Source: Planctomycetota bacterium (GTDB taxonomy: Bacteria > Planctomycetota > Phycisphaerae > Phycisphaerales > UBA1924). From it: DNA of 8,563 bases. The notes below the pieces were generated by a model. The model saw only the letters and a list, made by a program, of their open reading frames with translations, was not told the DNA's origin and ran no database searches. Where the stretch lies: NCBI GenBank assembly GCA_023412695.1, contig JAEYNG010000182.1:1-8563 (forward strand), read 5' to 3'. Positions 6,899 through 8,563 of the stretch are shown here, piece after piece (the first letter of the stretch is position 1; every line of letters starts with the position of its first letter). The translations under genes and the position numbers were made by a program.

Positions 6899-8563
6899 TC
6901 AGTTGCAGCCGGCGAACCACGAACTCAGGAACGCGAAGATATCGGGGACGGTGGTCGCGCCGTTCTCGTCGAAGTCCGCGTTGCCGGAGAACCACGAGCT
7001 CAGGAAGGCGAAGATGTCCGGCACCTGCACCTGCTGATTGCCGTCCCAGTCTGCGAGGCACCCGACGACGATCGTCGCCTTGTCCATCTCGACCGGCTCG
7101 CTCCTGCCGTACGCGTTCCACAGGTTGTACGCAAGCTGGCCGAAGGTGAAGACCTCAGGGGAGTCAAACTCCGCCGGGATCTCGAACATGTTCGCCAGCG
7201 GGAAGATTCGCTCCTGCGTGTCAGGGTCGATCGCGAAGGTGCGCTGGTCCTCGTCGCGCAGGAACTCGATGTACTCCTTGCTCGTGGTCTGGTGATACAC
7301 CGTCACGCGGGCCTTGGCCGCACCGGGCGGGAGCTCGAACAGCGTGTCGTCCCAGTACTGCCCGTCGGCATAGAGGTTCGCCGGCACCGGCAGCGCCTGC
7401 ACCGTCGCGAACTCCGCCGCGTTATATCCCATCGGCGGGATGCGGTTGTCCTTGATGATCGTATTCACCAACGCCAGCCGGAACGCCTCGCCCTCCGGCA
7501 CACCGCTCAGGGCCGCGGCCGTCGCGTCGAGGCCGTGCTTGGCCTCGTACACCTTTGTGTCCGACTCCTCCAGCTCGGCCGTCTCGAAGTCGTACGCCCC
7601 GCGCTCGGCGACGAGCGTGCCATTCGCGGCGAAGAACTTGACGTTGATCCACATCCGCCGGCCCTCGACGTACCCCGTCGGGAGCTTGTGGCCGGTGAAG
7701 TTGATCACGCGGACGTTGAGCTGCTCGTCGAGCACGCTGAGTTCGAGATCGCTCGCGTCCCGGAGCATCTCGCGGTTGCGTTCGGTCGACGCCTCCGCAT
7801 CCTCGGGCACCATGCCCGTCTCGCTCGTCGGGAACAGCCCCGCGATCGCCTTGATGACCCAGGAGTTCGATCCGGCCAACGTGTGCGTCGGGACCTCCCG
7901 CAGCGGCGGATTGATGCCGCAGTTGAACTCACCGTCGGCCGACGGCATGTGGCAGTCCTGGCAGGAGGACACCGCCGGGCCGCGTGCACCACCGAAACGT
8001 CCCTCGAGATCGACCGGTCCCTGAGCGAAGAGACTCTTGGCCCACTCGCTGTAGGTCCGCTGCTCGGGGAACTGGTGATACTTGTTCACCGGCGGCGGCT
8101 CGTTGAGCTGGTTCGGCACGTAGTTGCCTGTGACCTCGTCCAGCGAGTACGTCGGCGTGCTCACGTCGTGGCACGTCGCGCACATGCGAGACTCGGAGTG
8201 GAACGGCGACCGCGCCCACTCGTGGAAGCCCGGCCAGCCGCCCGGATACCCGATCTCCGGGTCCGGCGGATCATGGATCAGCCAGTCCGCCTGCAGATCC
8301 AGCGGGCCGCGCCGCACATCGTCCGGATCAAAAACAAAGTTCGCGTTATGGGGCCACAGGTGCCCGCTCCCCGGGATCGCGGCGAGGATCGCGGCATCCT
8401 GCGGCGGGCTCACGCCCTCCGTGTACTCAGGGTCCACCATCCGGTGGCACGCCGAGCACGACACGCCCACAAAGTCCGACTGATAGAACGCAGAGCCATC
8501 CGTCGGGTGCGGGTCCGCCGTGCGTCCATCGGCCCAGCCGCCCGGCACGTGGCAGCGAAGGCA
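6899..8563 (-). CDS. Multihaem c-type cytochrome with C-terminal dockerin-like domain, partial (N-terminus beyond base 8563)
   Basis: Exported redox protein; the visible 554 residues (numbered from the window edge) lack the start and signal peptide. Four CxxCH haem c attachment motifs are seen: CLRCH at 1-5 (at the edge), CSACH at 36-40, CATCH at 128-132 and CQDCH at 201-205. More may lie upstream. Residues about 270-320 contain NFTGHKLPTGYVEGRRMWINV, a beta-rich-looking segment I associate with large planctomycete multihaem proteins. Residues 320-500 show no motif I recognise. Residues 502-554 are a dockerin-like tag with two EF-hand-like loops, ending AGCN. Haem attachment occurs outside the cytoplasmic membrane, so the protein is periplasmic or surface-exposed; the tag suggests docking or sorting. 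The GTG at 8548 is not a start, since the frame continues through a haem motif to the edge. Electron partners are unknown. Confidence 0.9.
   Translation of the reverse strand, partial: CLRCHVPGGWADGRTADPHPTDGSAFYQSDFVGVSCSACHRMVDPEYTEGVSPPQDAAILAAIPGSGHLWPHNANFVFDPDDVRRGPLDLQADWLIHDPPDPEIGYPGGWPGFHEWARSPFHSESRMCATCHDVSTPTYSLDEVTGNYVPNQLNEPPPVNKYHQFPEQRTYSEWAKSLFAQGPVDLEGRFGGARGPAVSSCQDCHMPSADGEFNCGINPPLREVPTHTLAGSNSWVIKAIAGLFPTSETGMVPEDAEASTERNREMLRDASDLELSVLDEQLNVRVINFTGHKLPTGYVEGRRMWINVKFFAANGTLVAERGAYDFETAELEESDTKVYEAKHGLDATAAALSGVPEGEAFRLALVNTIIKDNRIPPMGYNAAEFATVQALPVPANLYADGQYWDDTLFELPPGAAKARVTVYHQTTSKEYIEFLRDEDQRTFAIDPDTQERIFPLANMFEIPAEFDSPEVFTFGQLAYNLWNAYGRSEPVEMDKATIVVGCLADWDGNQQVQVPDIFAFLSSWFSGNADFDENGATTVPDIFAFLSSWFAGCN
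6902..7060 (-). other. Dockerin-like domain (Gly-Cys-terminated type) at the C-terminus of the cytochrome
   Basis: Residues 502-554 of the partial cytochrome. Loop 1 runs D505-W-D507-G-N509 to D516 and loop 2 runs D530-F-D532-E-N534-G to D541, each a 12-residue calcium-loop spacing as in type I dockerins. Loop 1 has Gln where a Gly usually stands at position 6. Cys502 and Cys553 bracket the module and could form a disulfide. Classical dockerins bind cohesins in cellulosomes. In planctomycetes this short version ends many unrelated exported proteins and its partner is not known to me. Confidence 0.82.
6908..7024 (-). repeat. Internal duplication of the dockerin half (75-bp period)
   Basis: VPDIFAFLSSWFSG (residues 514-527, bases 7024-6983) recurs as VPDIFAFLSSWFAG (539-552, bases 6949-6908), offset by 25 codons with one residue difference. 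The DNA copies differ mainly at third codon positions, so the duplication is held by selection on protein rather than being a recent copy. Confidence 0.85.

Noticed and set aside
6060..7037. Plus-strand 325-residue frame with a repeated NHELR segment near its end
   Set aside because: It is an alternate-frame reading of the methyltransferase region running into the antisense of the dockerin repeats. The NHELR repeat is just the mirror of the duplicated dockerin half.

Overview
The window is GC-rich, gene-dense bacterial chromosome. The best taxonomic clue is the protein at the right edge. It ends in a short two-repeat, dockerin-like module closing on a Gly-Cys pair, a C-terminal tag I associate with Planctomycetota of the Phycisphaerae/Phycisphaerales type. 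The neighbouring type IV pilus ATPases and the stand-alone CoaB fit that group. The lineage call is inference; no rRNA or other taxonomic marker is present.

Left part (1-4323, all minus strand): three pilus/secretion ATPase genes run leftwards in the order pilB (4323-2578), pilT (2507-1374) and a second GspE/PilB-family ATPase (1139 to beyond base 1, truncated by the window). PilB-type ATPases power pilin polymerisation, or pseudopilin polymerisation in type II secretion. PilT powers retraction. Both PilB-type proteins carry an N-terminal MshEN-like region, a domain that binds cyclic di-GMP in some relatives. A 234-bp spacer with several short hairpins separates pilT from the second PilB-type gene.

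Middle (4324-4441): a 118-bp divergent intergenic region contains a perfect 7-bp inverted repeat just upstream of the coaB ribosome-binding site.

Centre-right (4442-6834, plus strand): a two-gene unit whose stop and start codons overlap (ATGA). The first gene is a stand-alone CoaB (phosphopantothenate-cysteine ligase) without the CoaC flavoprotein half. The second encodes an unusual fusion of an RluA-family pseudouridine synthase and a class I SAM-dependent methyltransferase, joined by an Ala/Pro/Gln/Thr-rich linker. This fusion is the most interesting object in the window.

Right (6899-8563, minus strand): the C-terminal 554 residues of a multihaem c-type cytochrome. It has four CxxCH motifs visible, one cut through at the window edge, and ends in the dockerin-like tag. 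A hairpin followed by a T-rich run sits between the convergent gene ends and looks like its intrinsic terminator. I found no tRNA, rRNA, CRISPR array, insertion sequence or phage gene. The many long antisense reading frames are GC-driven shadows of these six genes.
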